From Streptomyces monashensis (lineage in GTDB: Bacteria > Actinomycetota > Actinomycetes > Streptomycetales > Streptomycetaceae): DNA of 64,000 bases. The notes under the pieces are model-generated. The model was not told the origin of the DNA. It did no database searches and saw only the letters and a program-made list of their open reading frames with translations. Position numbers and translations under genes: made by a program. The stretch is from positions 62,001-126,000 of the forward strand of contig NZ_MLYO01000027.1 of assembly GCF_001866665.1 (NCBI RefSeq), given 5' to 3'. Shown here piece by piece: positions 31,784 through 39,849 of the stretch. The first letter of the stretch is position 1. Each line of letters begins with the position of its first letter.

Positions 31784-32691
31784 TGCGAAGTGCCGCAGTG
31801 GTCGGAACCGGCCTGATCGGTACCTCGATCGCCCTGGCCCTTCGGGGCCGGGGCGTGACCACCTACCTGATCGACGTGAACCCGGAAGCGGCGCGCACCG
31901 CCGCGGACCTCGGGGCCGGAATCGCAGGAACACCTCGTGGTCCGGTCGACCTGGCCGTCATCGCGGTACCACCGCGGCACGTCGCGGCGGCGCTGAAGGA
32001 ACACCAACTACAGGGGCTCGCCCACGACTTCACCGACGCCGCGAGCATCAAGGAACTGCCCCAGCGGGAAGCGGACCAGGCAGGCTGCGACCTGACCCGC
32101 TTCGTCGGCGGACACCCCATGGGCGGCCGGGAGCAGTCCGGACCGCTCGCCGCCCGGGACGACCTGTTCCACGGACGGCCCTGGGTGCTCACTCCCTCCG
32201 TGCACACCCGGGCGCAGACCGTCGAACGCGCGCAGCGCCTGGCCGAGTTGTGTCGCGCCCGGCCGGTCGTCATGGCCCATGCCGAGCACGACCGAGCGGT
32301 GGCGCTCACCTCGCACGTCCCGCACCTGGTGTCGAGCCTGCTCGCGGGGCAGTTACTGCACGGCGACCCGTCCCAGCTGGGGCTCGCCGGACAGGGACTG
32401 CAGGACATCACCCGGCTCGCCGCGGGCAGCGCCGACCTGTGGACCGACATCCTCGGCTCCAACGCCGTGGCCGTCGCCGACGTCCTCGCCGGATTCGCGC
32501 AGGACCTGCACCAGGTGGTCGACGCCCTGCAGGGCCTGGGCACCGCCCACGAGCCGGAGCAGCGGCGCGTCCATACGGATCGGCTCACCACGGCCCTGGT
32601 CCGCGGCATACAGGGCCGGGCCCGGATCCCCGCACGCGCCCCGGCCACCACCCTGAGCACGGCTTACGCGGCCGCGCCGAGAGGAGTCTGA
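31783..32691 (+). CDS. pdh: Prephenate dehydrogenase
   Basis: This 302-residue NAD(P)-dependent enzyme carries out oxidative decarboxylation of prephenate to 4-hydroxyphenylpyruvate. The Rossmann motif is AAVVGTGLIGTSIALALRGR. The substrate region includes FVGGHPMGGREQSGPLAARD, with the catalytic His in GGHPMGG, and DRAVALTSHVPHLVSSLLAG. It lacks ACT or chorismate mutase domains, as expected for cluster-specific copies in glycopeptide pathways. It is translationally coupled to the dioxygenase gene (ATGA overlap). Its job is to feed HmaS independently of primary tyrosine regulation. Confidence 0.9.
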   Translation: MRSAAVVGTGLIGTSIALALRGRGVTTYLIDVNPEAARTAADLGAGIAGTPRGPVDLAVIAVPPRHVAAALKEHQLQGLAHDFTDAASIKELPQREADQAGCDLTRFVGGHPMGGREQSGPLAARDDLFHGRPWVLTPSVHTRAQTVERAQRLAELCRARPVVMAHAEHDRAVALTSHVPHLVSSLLAGQLLHGDPSQLGLAGQGLQDITRLAAGSADLWTDILGSNAVAVADVLAGFAQDLHQVVDALQGLGTAHEPEQRRVHTDRLTTALVRGIQGRARIPARAPATTLSTAYAAAPRGV

Positions 32692-32694
32692 GCG

Positions 32695-34029
32695 GTGACA
32701 CAAGCCGCCCTGCCGTCCCCGCACGCCCTGGCGCTCGACGAACTGCACGGGTCGCTCAGCGACCCGGTCCTCGACGCCATGAACTTCCTCAACGAGGTCG
32801 TCGGCCGGTTTCCGCAGGCCATCTCCTTCGCGCCCGGTCGGCCCACCGAGGGCGACTTCGAGCCCGAGGACCTCGCGCGCCACCTGCACACGTACACCAG
32901 CCACCTGGAAGAGACTCTGGGCTGGTCGCGCGATCAGGTGCGCACCCAGCTGTTCCAGTACGGCCGCACCAACGGGATCATCCACGAGCTGATCGCCCGG
33001 ACGGTCGCCAACGACGAGGGGATCGAGGTACCCCCGGAAGCCGTCGTGGTGACGACCGGCTGCCAGGAGGCCATGCTCCTCATCCTGCGGGCGCTCTTCG
33101 CCGCTCCCGAGGACACGTTGCTGGTCAGCTCACCGTGCTACGTGGGCATCACCGGCGTGGCCCGGCTCCTGGGCATCCGGGTGCGGCCCGTGCCCGAGGG
33201 CCCCGCCGGTCCCGACCCGGAGGCCGTGTCGGCGGCCGTGCGGGCCGCCAGGGAAGCCGGCGAACGCGTCCGGGCCTTCTACGTCGTCCCGGACTTCGCC
33301 AACCCGTCCGGCACCAGCATGAGCCTCCCGGACCGCGAGCGCCTGCTGCGCGTTGCCGAGGAGGAGGACCTGCTCGTCCTGGAGGACGACCCCTACGGGT
33401 TCTTCGTACGGACCGGCTCGGCCCGCCCCACGCTCAAGGCCCTCGACACGGGCCGCCGCGTGGTGCACCTGGGCTCCTTCGCCAAGACGGCGCTGCCCGG
33501 GGCCCGGGTGGGCTACGTCATCGCCGACCAGGAGGTCATCGGCCCGGGCGGCCGGCGCTCACTGCTCGCCGACGAGCTGTCCAAGATCAAGAGCATGACG
33601 ACCGTCAACACCTCGGCCGTCAGCCAGGCCGTCATCGGCGGACTGCTCATCGAGAGCGACTGCCGACTGCGCGAGGCGAACGCCGGGGCCATCGCGTACT
33701 ACCGCACGAACATGGACACGCTCCTCGACGAGCTGGAGCGGCACTTCCCCGCGGAACGCCGGGCCGAGCTCGGCATCTCCTGGAACCGTCCGGACGGCGG
33801 CTTCTTCGCCGTCGTCACCGTGCCCTTCGCCGCCGACCACAAGGCCCTGGAGCTGTCCGCGCGCACCTACGGCGTGCTCTGGACGCCGATGAGTGACTTC
33901 CACCTGGACGGCGGAGGCACCCACCAACTGCGCCTGTCGTGCAGCGCGCAGAGCCCGGAGTCCATCACCGAGGGCATGGCCAGGCTGGCCGCCTTCATCA
34001 CCGCGCAGAGCACCGGCACCGCCGCCTGA
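32695..34029 (+). CDS. hpgT: 4-hydroxyphenylglycine aminotransferase (fold type I PLP)
   Basis: This 444-residue class I/II aminotransferase has its PLP lysine at Lys264 in HLGSFAKTALPGARVGYV. The segment VVPDFANPSGTSMSLPDRER gives the Asn-Pro loop, and EEDLLVLEDDPYGFFVR holds the PLP-pyridine Asp. It is closest in pattern to HpgT of glycopeptide clusters, which converts 4-hydroxybenzoylformate to (S)-4-hydroxyphenylglycine, often with tyrosine as amino donor so that 4-hydroxyphenylpyruvate is recycled to HmaS. It starts 3 bp after pdh at a GTG with AGAGGAG upstream. The function is confirmed by neighbours rather than by sequence alone. Confidence 0.87.
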   Translation: MTQAALPSPHALALDELHGSLSDPVLDAMNFLNEVVGRFPQAISFAPGRPTEGDFEPEDLARHLHTYTSHLEETLGWSRDQVRTQLFQYGRTNGIIHELIARTVANDEGIEVPPEAVVVTTGCQEAMLLILRALFAAPEDTLLVSSPCYVGITGVARLLGIRVRPVPEGPAGPDPEAVSAAVRAAREAGERVRAFYVVPDFANPSGTSMSLPDRERLLRVAEEEDLLVLEDDPYGFFVRTGSARPTLKALDTGRRVVHLGSFAKTALPGARVGYVIADQEVIGPGGRRSLLADELSKIKSMTTVNTSAVSQAVIGGLLIESDCRLREANAGAIAYYRTNMDTLLDELERHFPAERRAELGISWNRPDGGFFAVVTVPFAADHKALELSARTYGVLWTPMSDFHLDGGGTHQLRLSCSAQSPESITEGMARLAAFITAQSTGTAA

Positions 34030-34079
34030 CGGCCGGTGTCCCGAACCCCCTGACCAGTACGGCGAACGGAGAAGATGTG

Positions 34080-35174
34080 GTGCTGGCGCTGCACGCCTAC
34101 GAGGCAGCGGCCAAGGAACGGCTGCCGGGACCGGTGTGGGACTTCTTCGCGGGTGGCAGCGGCACCGAGTCGATGCTGGCGGCGGGACGGGAGGCCCTGG
34201 ACCGGATCCGGCTGCGGCCGCGCTGTCTCGTCGACGTCTCCCACTGCGACCCCCGCACCGAGCTGCTCGGGGCGGACCTCGCCGCCCCCTTGGGCATCGC
34301 CCCCATGGCGTACCACCAACTCGCCCACCCGGAAGGCGAGGTGGCGACGGCTCGAGCCGCGGGTGAGGCCGGCGCCCTGCTCACGGTCAGCATGTTCGCG
34401 AGCCGGACGCTGGAGGACATCGCCGCCGCGGCCACCGGCCCGCTGTGGCTGCAGCTGTACTGGCTCAAGCGCCGCGACCTCCTGGTGGACCTGATCCACC
34501 GGGCCGAGGCCACCGGTTTCCGCGCGCTGGTCCTCACCGTCGACGCGCCCAGGGTGGCGTTCCGTCCCCGGGACGCCGCCAACGGGTTCGCGGTGCCCCC
34601 GGGCATCCGGGCGGTCAATGTGGCGCACGACGTGATGGCCGCCTCGCACGGCGGCCGGGACGGGGAGTCGGCCATCGCCCGGCACTCCAAGGAGCAGTTC
34701 GACGCCTCGATCACCTGGGAGGACCTCGCCTGGCTGCGCGAAGTGACCTCCCTGCCCGTGGTGCTGAAGGGCGTGCTCACCGGGGAGGACGCCGAACTGG
34801 CCGTCAGGCACGGCGTATCGGGGCTGGTCGTCTCCAACCACGGCGGCCGTCAGTTGGACTTCTCCCGCAGCGCCCCCGATGCCCTCGCCGAGATCGTGGA
34901 CACCGTCGCCGGGCGGTGCGCCGTCGTCCTCGACGGCGGGGTCCGGCACGGCGCCGACATCGCCAAGGCCCTATGCCTGGGGGCGGACGCGGTGATGGTC
35001 GGACGCCCGGCCCTGTGGGGGCTCGCCCACTCCGGAGCGGAGGGCGTCGCGGACGTCCTGCGGCTGCTCATGGGCGAGTTCGAGGAGGTCATGGCCCTGA
35101 TGGGGGCGCCCACCGTGGCCGCCTTCGAGCGGTCCGGGGTGGTCCTTCCCGGGTGTGCCCACCTCTCCGCCTGA
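34080..35174 (+). CDS. hmo: 4-hydroxymandelate oxidase (FMN)
   Basis: This 364-residue FMN-dependent alpha-hydroxyacid oxidase oxidises 4-hydroxymandelate to 4-hydroxybenzoylformate. The active-site signature is LVVSNHGGRQLDFSR, with His254 as base and Arg257 binding the carboxylate. Lys230 in PVVLKGVLTGEDAELA contacts flavin, and Tyr127 lies in LWLQLYWLKRRD. GTG at 34080 is preferred because GGAGAAG lies five bases ahead; a GTG one codon earlier is possible. It is the last gene of the Hpg operon and ends at a strong terminator. Confidence 0.9.
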   Translation: MLALHAYEAAAKERLPGPVWDFFAGGSGTESMLAAGREALDRIRLRPRCLVDVSHCDPRTELLGADLAAPLGIAPMAYHQLAHPEGEVATARAAGEAGALLTVSMFASRTLEDIAAAATGPLWLQLYWLKRRDLLVDLIHRAEATGFRALVLTVDAPRVAFRPRDAANGFAVPPGIRAVNVAHDVMAASHGGRDGESAIARHSKEQFDASITWEDLAWLREVTSLPVVLKGVLTGEDAELAVRHGVSGLVVSNHGGRQLDFSRSAPDALAEIVDTVAGRCAVVLDGGVRHGADIAKALCLGADAVMVGRPALWGLAHSGAEGVADVLRLLMGEFEEVMALMGAPTVAAFERSGVVLPGCAHLSA

Positions 35175-35198
35175 CGCCGCGCGTCGAACCGGACACCG

Positions 35199-35253
35199 AA
35201 GGCGCCCTCGGCCCGCACCGCGTGATACGCGGCGGGGGCCGAGGGCGCCTTTT
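35199..35253. terminator. Terminator closing the Hpg operon
   Basis: AAGGCGCCCTCGGCCC (35199-35214) pairs exactly with GGGCCGAGGGCGCCTT (starting at 35236), ending in a T run. It sits between the convergent hmo and SDR genes and can stop both. Confidence 0.85.
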
Positions 35254-35277
35254 CGTATGGTCGTCGGGAGCGCGGCG

Positions 35278-35976
35278 TCAGCCGAGCTGCCCGGCGGGCC
35301 GCATGGTGATGTGGTTGATGTCCACGCCCGCGGGCTGGTTGACGGCGAAGACGATCGTGTCCGCGATCTGCTCGGCGGTCATCGACGGCGCCGCCTCGGG
35401 GGTGCCGCCGCGCTTGTCCCAGAACGGGGTGTCCACCACCCCGGGGGCGACGACGGTCACGCCGACCCCGTCCTTGCCGACCAGCAGTCGGGTGTTCTCG
35501 GCCAGCGCGTGCGCGGCCCACTTGGTGACCGAGTACAGGTTGCCGGGCGTGTTGCGCACCCCGGCGACCGAACCGATGATCACGATCCGGCCCTTGGACT
35601 CCCTGAGGTGCGGCAGGGTCTCCCGCACGAGCAGGGCCGGGCCCAGGACATTGGTGAGGACCATGGCGCGCATGTCCTCGGGGGCGTGGCTCTCCAGGTT
35701 GCCGGGCAGCGAGAAACCGGCGTTGGCGATGACGTTGTCCAGCCGGCCCCACGCGTCCACCACGTCGCGCACGGCGGAGGCGACATCGTGCTCGTCGCTG
35801 GTGTCGCCGGTGATCGTCAGCAGTCGCCCGCCCGCTCCGGCCGAAGCGGCGAAGGCGGCCAGCTTGTCCGCGTCACGTCCGGTGACGGCCACGCGCTGGC
35901 CCTGCTTGAGCAGGGCGCGGGCGGTGGCGGCGCCGATTCCGGTCGAGCCACCAGTGATCAGCGTGACGGGTTCCAT
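35278..35976 (-). CDS. Short-chain dehydrogenase/reductase
   Basis: This 232-residue classical SDR has the NAD(P) motif TLITGGSTGIGAATARALLK, the NAG motif DNVIANAGFSLPGN, and a catalytic Ser-Tyr-Lys set in IVIIGSVAGVRNTPGNLYSV followed by TKWAAHALAEN. The Arg in the position after the second beta strand (VTGRDADK) suggests NADPH. The ATG at 35976 is preferred over a frame reaching 36231. It is convergent with the Hpg operon, so it is not clearly part of the pathway; no substrate can be assigned. Confidence 0.85.
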   Translation of the reverse strand: MEPVTLITGGSTGIGAATARALLKQGQRVAVTGRDADKLAAFAASAGAGGRLLTITGDTSDEHDVASAVRDVVDAWGRLDNVIANAGFSLPGNLESHAPEDMRAMVLTNVLGPALLVRETLPHLRESKGRIVIIGSVAGVRNTPGNLYSVTKWAAHALAENTRLLVGKDGVGVTVVAPGVVDTPFWDKRGGTPEAAPSMTAEQIADTIVFAVNQPAGVDINHITMRPAGQLG

Positions 35977-36288
35977 GCCGGACTCCTCAGTGATGTGGTC
36001 ATCGGGGGTCCGCCAGGGTCGCGGGCGTCGATGAGCGCGCGGTTGCGCGTGAGGCCGACCGACTCCGGGCCACCGCCCGTTCTCCGAAACGCCTTCACTA
36101 TACCCAGAGAGCTTCCCGCCGAGCCGGCACACCATCGCTGACCAGCCACGATGCCGTACGAAGTGGCGAACCGGAGCCGTCGGCGGCCGAGTTGGGCCCA
36201 ACGCGGCGCACAGGGCCCGGGCCACGCTCACGAGACCGCGCCAGTACCGTTCTCAGCGCCCATCGGCTGGGTCTGCTCGGTGACGACT
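35977..36288. other. Intergenic region between SDR and lasso B2 genes
   Basis: This 312-bp stretch carries the presumed promoter of the SDR gene and the end of the lasso operon. No open frame with good codon bias, no RNA gene and no clear terminator are seen. Confidence 0.4.
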
Positions 36289-36711
36289 TCATTTGCCGTG
36301 GCCCGGCGACGAGTTGGCCCGTGCATCCGGAACGGTGACCATCGGCCGGTAGGTGGCGGTGTCGTCGGGTTCGCCGACGGGTCTGCCCTCGGCCTCCACC
36401 CAGGCGTGTGCCCCGAACGGTGAGGTGCGTACGCCGCTGCACCAGGTGGGCCAGTGGCCTCGCATGCGGCACAGCAGGGCGGTGGCCAGGGAGCGTGGGA
36501 GGCAGTAGCGGCCGGCGCACAGCGTGCTGACGGCTGTCACGTCCCGCCGTGCCCGCAGGGCCTCGCCATAGCGGGCGGGTCTGGCTCCTCGCCGGGCCAG
36601 GCCCAGTACGGCACGGATCCGGCCCGGTGGCAGGTGGGCGAGGTGCCGGGCGGCGGCGACGGCGGCGTGGGCGGTGAGCCGGGTGCCGTCGGTGTCCAGG
36701 ATCTGGCTCAC
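36289..36711 (-). CDS. Lasso peptide B2 protein (leader peptidase)
   Basis: This 140-residue transglutaminase-like protease removes the leader peptide in lasso biosynthesis. The catalytic Cys lies in LCAGRYCLPRSLATALLCRM and the His in TSPFGAHAWVEAEGRPVGEP, with an Asp expected just after (EPDD). The GTG at 36711 overlaps the B1 stop (GTGA), giving translational coupling. Length and motif spacing match stand-alone B2 proteins of actinobacteria. It appears intact. Confidence 0.9.
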   Translation of the reverse strand: MSQILDTDGTRLTAHAAVAAARHLAHLPPGRIRAVLGLARRGARPARYGEALRARRDVTAVSTLCAGRYCLPRSLATALLCRMRGHWPTWCSGVRTSPFGAHAWVEAEGRPVGEPDDTATYRPMVTVPDARANSSPGHGK

Positions 36712-36965
36712 GAGTCGGTCACCAGCCTCTCCTTCACCAGGTGTGCGATCAGTGCCGTGACGTCGGCGGCGGCGCGCTCCGGGGTGACCGGGCGGGTGGC
36801 GGCGAGCCGTTCGGCGACCTGCTCGGGCGTGGCGCCGTCCAGCAGTGCCGTCACGACGAGGGTGCCGGTGCCGTTCAACTGCCAGTAGTGCCCGGCGCGT
36901 TCGTCGAGCAGGACCATGCCGTCGCCTGTGGCGCAGGCGGTGACGTCAGCGCGTAGTCGGTGCAC
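36708..36965 (-). CDS. Lasso peptide B1 protein (PqqD-like RRE)
   Basis: This 85-residue RiPP recognition element binds the precursor leader and presents it to B2. The PqqD-like pattern is visible as DGMVLLDERAGHYWQLNGTG, then ALLDGATPEQVAERLAATRP and a C-terminal winged helix ending AHLVKERLV. The GTG at 36965 overlaps the end of the cyclase relic by 20 bp. It appears intact. Confidence 0.9.
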   Translation of the reverse strand: MHRLRADVTACATGDGMVLLDERAGHYWQLNGTGTLVVTALLDGATPEQVAERLAATRPVTPERAAADVTALIAHLVKERLVTDS

Positions 36966-37994
36966 TGTTCATCTCCCTCGTGCCGCCCGGGGTGTGCTGG
37001 TGTTCCAGGCCGCGCAGCCACGCCTCCACTCCCAGCGTGGTCTCGAACTCCGCGATCCCGCCGGTCAGCAGCTGGGGCGAGAGCAGGGCTCGGCGCAGTG
37101 CGTCCTCATCGGCCAGTCCGGCGGCCACCAGGCGGGAGTCCTCGGCCCAGGCTGCGAGAGCGCGCCGGTTGCGGCGCAGGCCGTCCTGCCATTCGTACCC
37201 GAAGTGGTCCTTGGTGGTGCGGCGCAGGATGGTCTCGGGCACCAGGCCGTGCACAGCGAGGTCGAGTCCATTCCGCCGGACAGGTCCGCGCCGACCACCT
37301 CGTCCGGCCGGACCCGCAACGCGACCGCCCGCTCCAGTGCCGCACGCAGCCCGGCCGCGGCCTCACCCAGGGGCAGTTCTGCCGCCGGCGGCCGCCACCA
37401 GCGCCGGGTGCGCACCTCGCCGCCGGGCGCCAGCTCCAGAGCAGTGCCGGGCAGTACGGCGTCCACGCCACGCCACAACGCACCCCAGGCGAGCGGATGC
37501 GGAACGGTGTCACCGGTGAGCCGCAGCGCCAGTTGCGCGGTGTCCAGCTCGGCCGCGGTCAGCCGGGCGAGGACGCGGGCCTGGTCGGCGCAGACCGTGA
37601 CGCCACCGGCCTCGGCCCGGTACAGCCGCCGCTGCCCGGAGAAGCTGCCCCGCACGTACGTGTGCCCCGCGACGGACGCGAGGACGTGGAAGCAGCCGTG
37701 GGCACCCGAAAGCACCGGTTCGATGTGCGCGGTGTCGCTGATCTGCCGGGCCCGCGCGGTCAGTTCTGCGGGCTCGAGGGAACACGTCCCGGCGACCGCC
37801 AGGCGTACGTCACCGATGGCGCAGGCGGTCAGCTCCTCGTCCGGCCAGCAGCCGACCAGCCACGGACGGCCGGAAGCATGCGGCACGACCCGGACCACGG
37901 CCGGGCGGGCGGTGTCCCGCAGACCGTCGAGGAGACCGGGTGCCAGGTCCCGGTCGGGAAGGACAACGAACCAGCGGGCCGGCGGGGCGCCCAT
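36946..37994 (-). pseudogene. Lasso cyclase (asparagine synthetase-like) with an internal deletion
   Basis: Lasso C proteins of about 600 residues adenylate the Asp/Glu side chain and close the macrolactam. Here the N-terminal glutaminase-like half is readable from MGAPPARWFVVLPD to the PP-motif VVGADLSGGMDSTSL near residue 245. The sequence then jumps, with a change of frame near 37,258, to the usual C-terminal part HGLVPETILRRTTKDHFGYE. Roughly 200 or more residues of the ATP-pyrophosphatase domain are missing. The ATG at 37994 has CTGGAG six bases upstream. Unless an intact cyclase acts in trans or this is a sequencing fault, the locus cannot close the ring. Confidence 0.85.
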
Positions 37995-38042
37995 CGACAT
38001 CTCCAGGGTGGGGGACGAGTGACAGCGTGGCGGCTCGGCACC

Positions 38043-38081
38043 GGGTACCGGCCCAGGCCCTTGCGGCCAGGACCGGCACCC
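38043..38081 (-). terminator. Hairpin between precursor and cyclase genes
   Basis: GGGTACCGGCCCAGGCC (38043-38059) can pair, with a few mismatches, to the segment ending ACCGGCACCC at 38081. Such a stem between gene A and the processing genes usually attenuates readthrough so that the precursor is made in excess. Confidence 0.55.
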
Positions 38082-38091
38082 GTGGGGCTCA

Positions 38092-38229
38092 TCAGAGCCA
38101 AAGGCCGACAGGGAAGTCGGGCCAGTCCCCGAATTCGCCCTGGGTCAGCTCGGCGTACCGCCCGACCTCGGCCAGCAGCGGCGGCTCGTAGACGTCCTCG
38201 GTCTCCATGCTCTGCAGCGTCTCCTGCAC
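38092..38229 (-). CDS. Lasso peptide precursor (A), 45 residues
   Basis: GTG at 38229 follows the strong ribosome site GGAGGTGATC. The 30-residue leader ends YEPPLLAEVGRYAELTQ and carries the conserved Tyr(-17), Pro(-14), Leu(-12) and Thr(-2) of actinobacterial lasso leaders. The predicted core is GEFGDWPDFPVGLWL. Gly1 would be joined to Asp8 to give an 8-residue ring and a 7-residue tail with aromatic and bulky residues able to lock the thread. There is no cysteine, so it is class II. It resembles sungsanpin/chaxapeptin-type 15-mers in length and ring size but differs in sequence. It lies directly upstream of the cyclase relic, B1 and B2. Confidence 0.9.
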   Translation of the reverse strand: MQETLQSMETEDVYEPPLLAEVGRYAELTQGEFGDWPDFPVGLWL

Positions 38230-38772
38230 GGCGATCACCTCCGGTCGCGAGGAGGCGAACTCCCGCCTCCCGCAAGCCAGTTAGGCAGACCTGAGTGACC
38301 CGCAGCCGGCAGCACCGAGCTAATCCACCTGCAGGGGGGAAAGCGGTTCGACATGCGACAGCGCACGCCGGGAGGTGCGCCACCGGCTCACTGAACGAAG
38401 AAGGCGACAGAAGATGACCGGGGCGCCGTCGATCTTCGGGACTGGCAGGCGCATGAGTCTCCCCAGGCGTTCGGGGCGTTCGCCGCGTACCGCGATCCCG
38501 GCCTGCTCGAGCGGCGGTCGAGGACGACTCGGGCAGGGCTCGCGGCCGGGCGACGAGTTGGCCGGTTCAGGCTTGAAGCGCCGGTGTCATGGGCACGCAC
38601 CTCCTACCGGCATCCACTGCCGAGTCGTACGGACCGAGGAGGCGTCATGGACAGTCGTATCCGGGTACGTGTCAGCCGGCGTCCTGCCGCCCCGCGCCGC
38701 GAGCAGGAGATCGACCGCAGGACCCCGTCCGGGCGGATCCTGCCGTACTGACACCCGCGGCCGGGCGGCCGC
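38230..38772. other. Intergenic region upstream of the lasso precursor
   Basis: This 543-bp gap must hold the lasso promoter. On the plus strand, around 38,425-38,580, a frame reads DLRDWQAHESPQAFGAFAAY and then RDPG, reminiscent of the start of phage terminase small subunit-like proteins, with no start codon or continuation. It may be a phage relic marking the right side of the accessory island. No intact gene is seen. Confidence 0.35.
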
Positions 38773-39705
38773 TCAGGACGCGCGGGCCGTCCGGGTCACC
38801 TCGGGCAGGGGGTCCGCGCGGCGGGCCAGGTCGAGCAGGGTGCGCACGGTGTGCTCGGCCGCGCCCAGCCGGGGGTGCCACTGGGCGACGATGCTGACCG
38901 GGCGGAGCGGTTCGGTCAGCGGCAGCGCGACCAGTTCGCCCTCCCGCAGCTCCCGGGCGACCGTCAGCTCGGGCAGCAGGGTGATGCCGTGCCCATGGCC
39001 GAGAAGGCGCAGCAGGGCCGCCACCGAGCCCTGGAGCAGGGTCTGTTGAGCGCCCGCCAGCAGGTCGGCGCCGAAGCGGTCCACCAGCATCTCCGAGGTG
39101 CAGCCGGGTTCGGCCACCAGGAACTCGTGGGCCAGCAGCTGCTCCGGCGTCACCGTCTCCTGCCGGGCCAGCGGATGGCTCGGCGACGCCACCAGGAACG
39201 TACGGTCGTGCCCCACGACCGCGTGCGGGCGGACCGAGCGGAGGCCGTTGTCGTACTCGAAGACGAGGTCCAACTCGCCCGCGCCGAAGGCCCGTTCCAG
39301 AGTGCTGCGCGACGCCACCGTCAGCACGACGTCCGCGCCCGCGTCCGGGCCGGTGTCCGCGCCGCCCGCGCCGTACTCCAGCGCGGCCAGCACCTCGGGC
39401 AGCCACACGTGGGCCAGCGACTCCTGCGTGCCGATCCGGAGCCGGGGCCGGTCGCCGCGGGCCGTGCGGCGCATCCGCTCCTCCAGCTCCAGCGCCTCGC
39501 GCGCGTACGGCAGCAGTCGCCCGCCGGCCTCGGTGAGCACCGTGCCCGTGCCCGCCCGCACCAGTACGCTCACGCCCAAGTCGGCTTCCAACCGCTTGAG
39601 TTGGGCGCTCACGCTCGACTGGGCGTAGCCCAGGGCCTGGGCGGCGGCGGAGATGCCGCCGTGCTCGGCGACGGCGACGAAGGCGCGGAGGTAGCGGGAG
39701 TCCAC
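38773..39705 (-). CDS. LysR-family transcriptional regulator
   Basis: This 310-residue LysR regulator has an N-terminal helix-turn-helix (LRAFVAVAEHGGISAAAQAL, then GYAQSSVSAQLKRLEADLGV) and a periplasmic-binding-like effector domain from about residue 90, starting RLRIGTQESLAHVWLPEVLA. It is divergent from an MFS exporter with 144 bp between starts and is likely to control it in response to an effector. Confidence 0.9.
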   Translation of the reverse strand: MDSRYLRAFVAVAEHGGISAAAQALGYAQSSVSAQLKRLEADLGVSVLVRAGTGTVLTEAGGRLLPYAREALELEERMRRTARGDRPRLRIGTQESLAHVWLPEVLAALEYGAGGADTGPDAGADVVLTVASRSTLERAFGAGELDLVFEYDNGLRSVRPHAVVGHDRTFLVASPSHPLARQETVTPEQLLAHEFLVAEPGCTSEMLVDRFGADLLAGAQQTLLQGSVAALLRLLGHGHGITLLPELTVARELREGELVALPLTEPLRPVSIVAQWHPRLGAAEHTVRTLLDLARRADPLPEVTRTARAS

Positions 39706-39787
39706 GCAGAAAAGGGTAGTCGTGGGACGCCGTGGGGTGACCGTCGGTTCGCGTCTCCGCGCCCCCAGGGTGTTGCCATCGCACTTT

Positions 39788-39803
39788 CCGATGGGGCTAT
39801 CGG
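39788..39803. promoter_or_regulatory. Candidate LysR-type operator
   Basis: CCGAT (39788-39792) and ATCGG (39799-39803) form an inverted repeat nested in a longer imperfect one (GCACTTTCCGAT / ATCGGACTTGCGG). It lies in the LysR/MFS divergent region, 47 bp ahead of the MFS start. Regulator binding is inferred. Confidence 0.45.
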
Positions 39804-39849
39804 ACTTGCGGTGTCACGGGATCGGCCCGCGCGGGGGCACGCTGCCCGC

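Noticed and set aside
36289..38229. Complete functional lasso cluster with its own ABC exporter
   Set aside because: The cyclase is deleted internally and no transporter gene is present between the precursor and the flanking SDR or LysR genes.
38388..38600. 70-codon minus-strand frame upstream of the lasso precursor
   Set aside because: No ribosome site, poor composition and no domain; the opposite strand looks like a phage relic instead.
18971..39000. Second copy of the tRNA 3' end as the right attachment site
   Set aside because: I looked for the T-arm/acceptor sequence around the right edge and did not find a convincing copy, so no att site is claimed.
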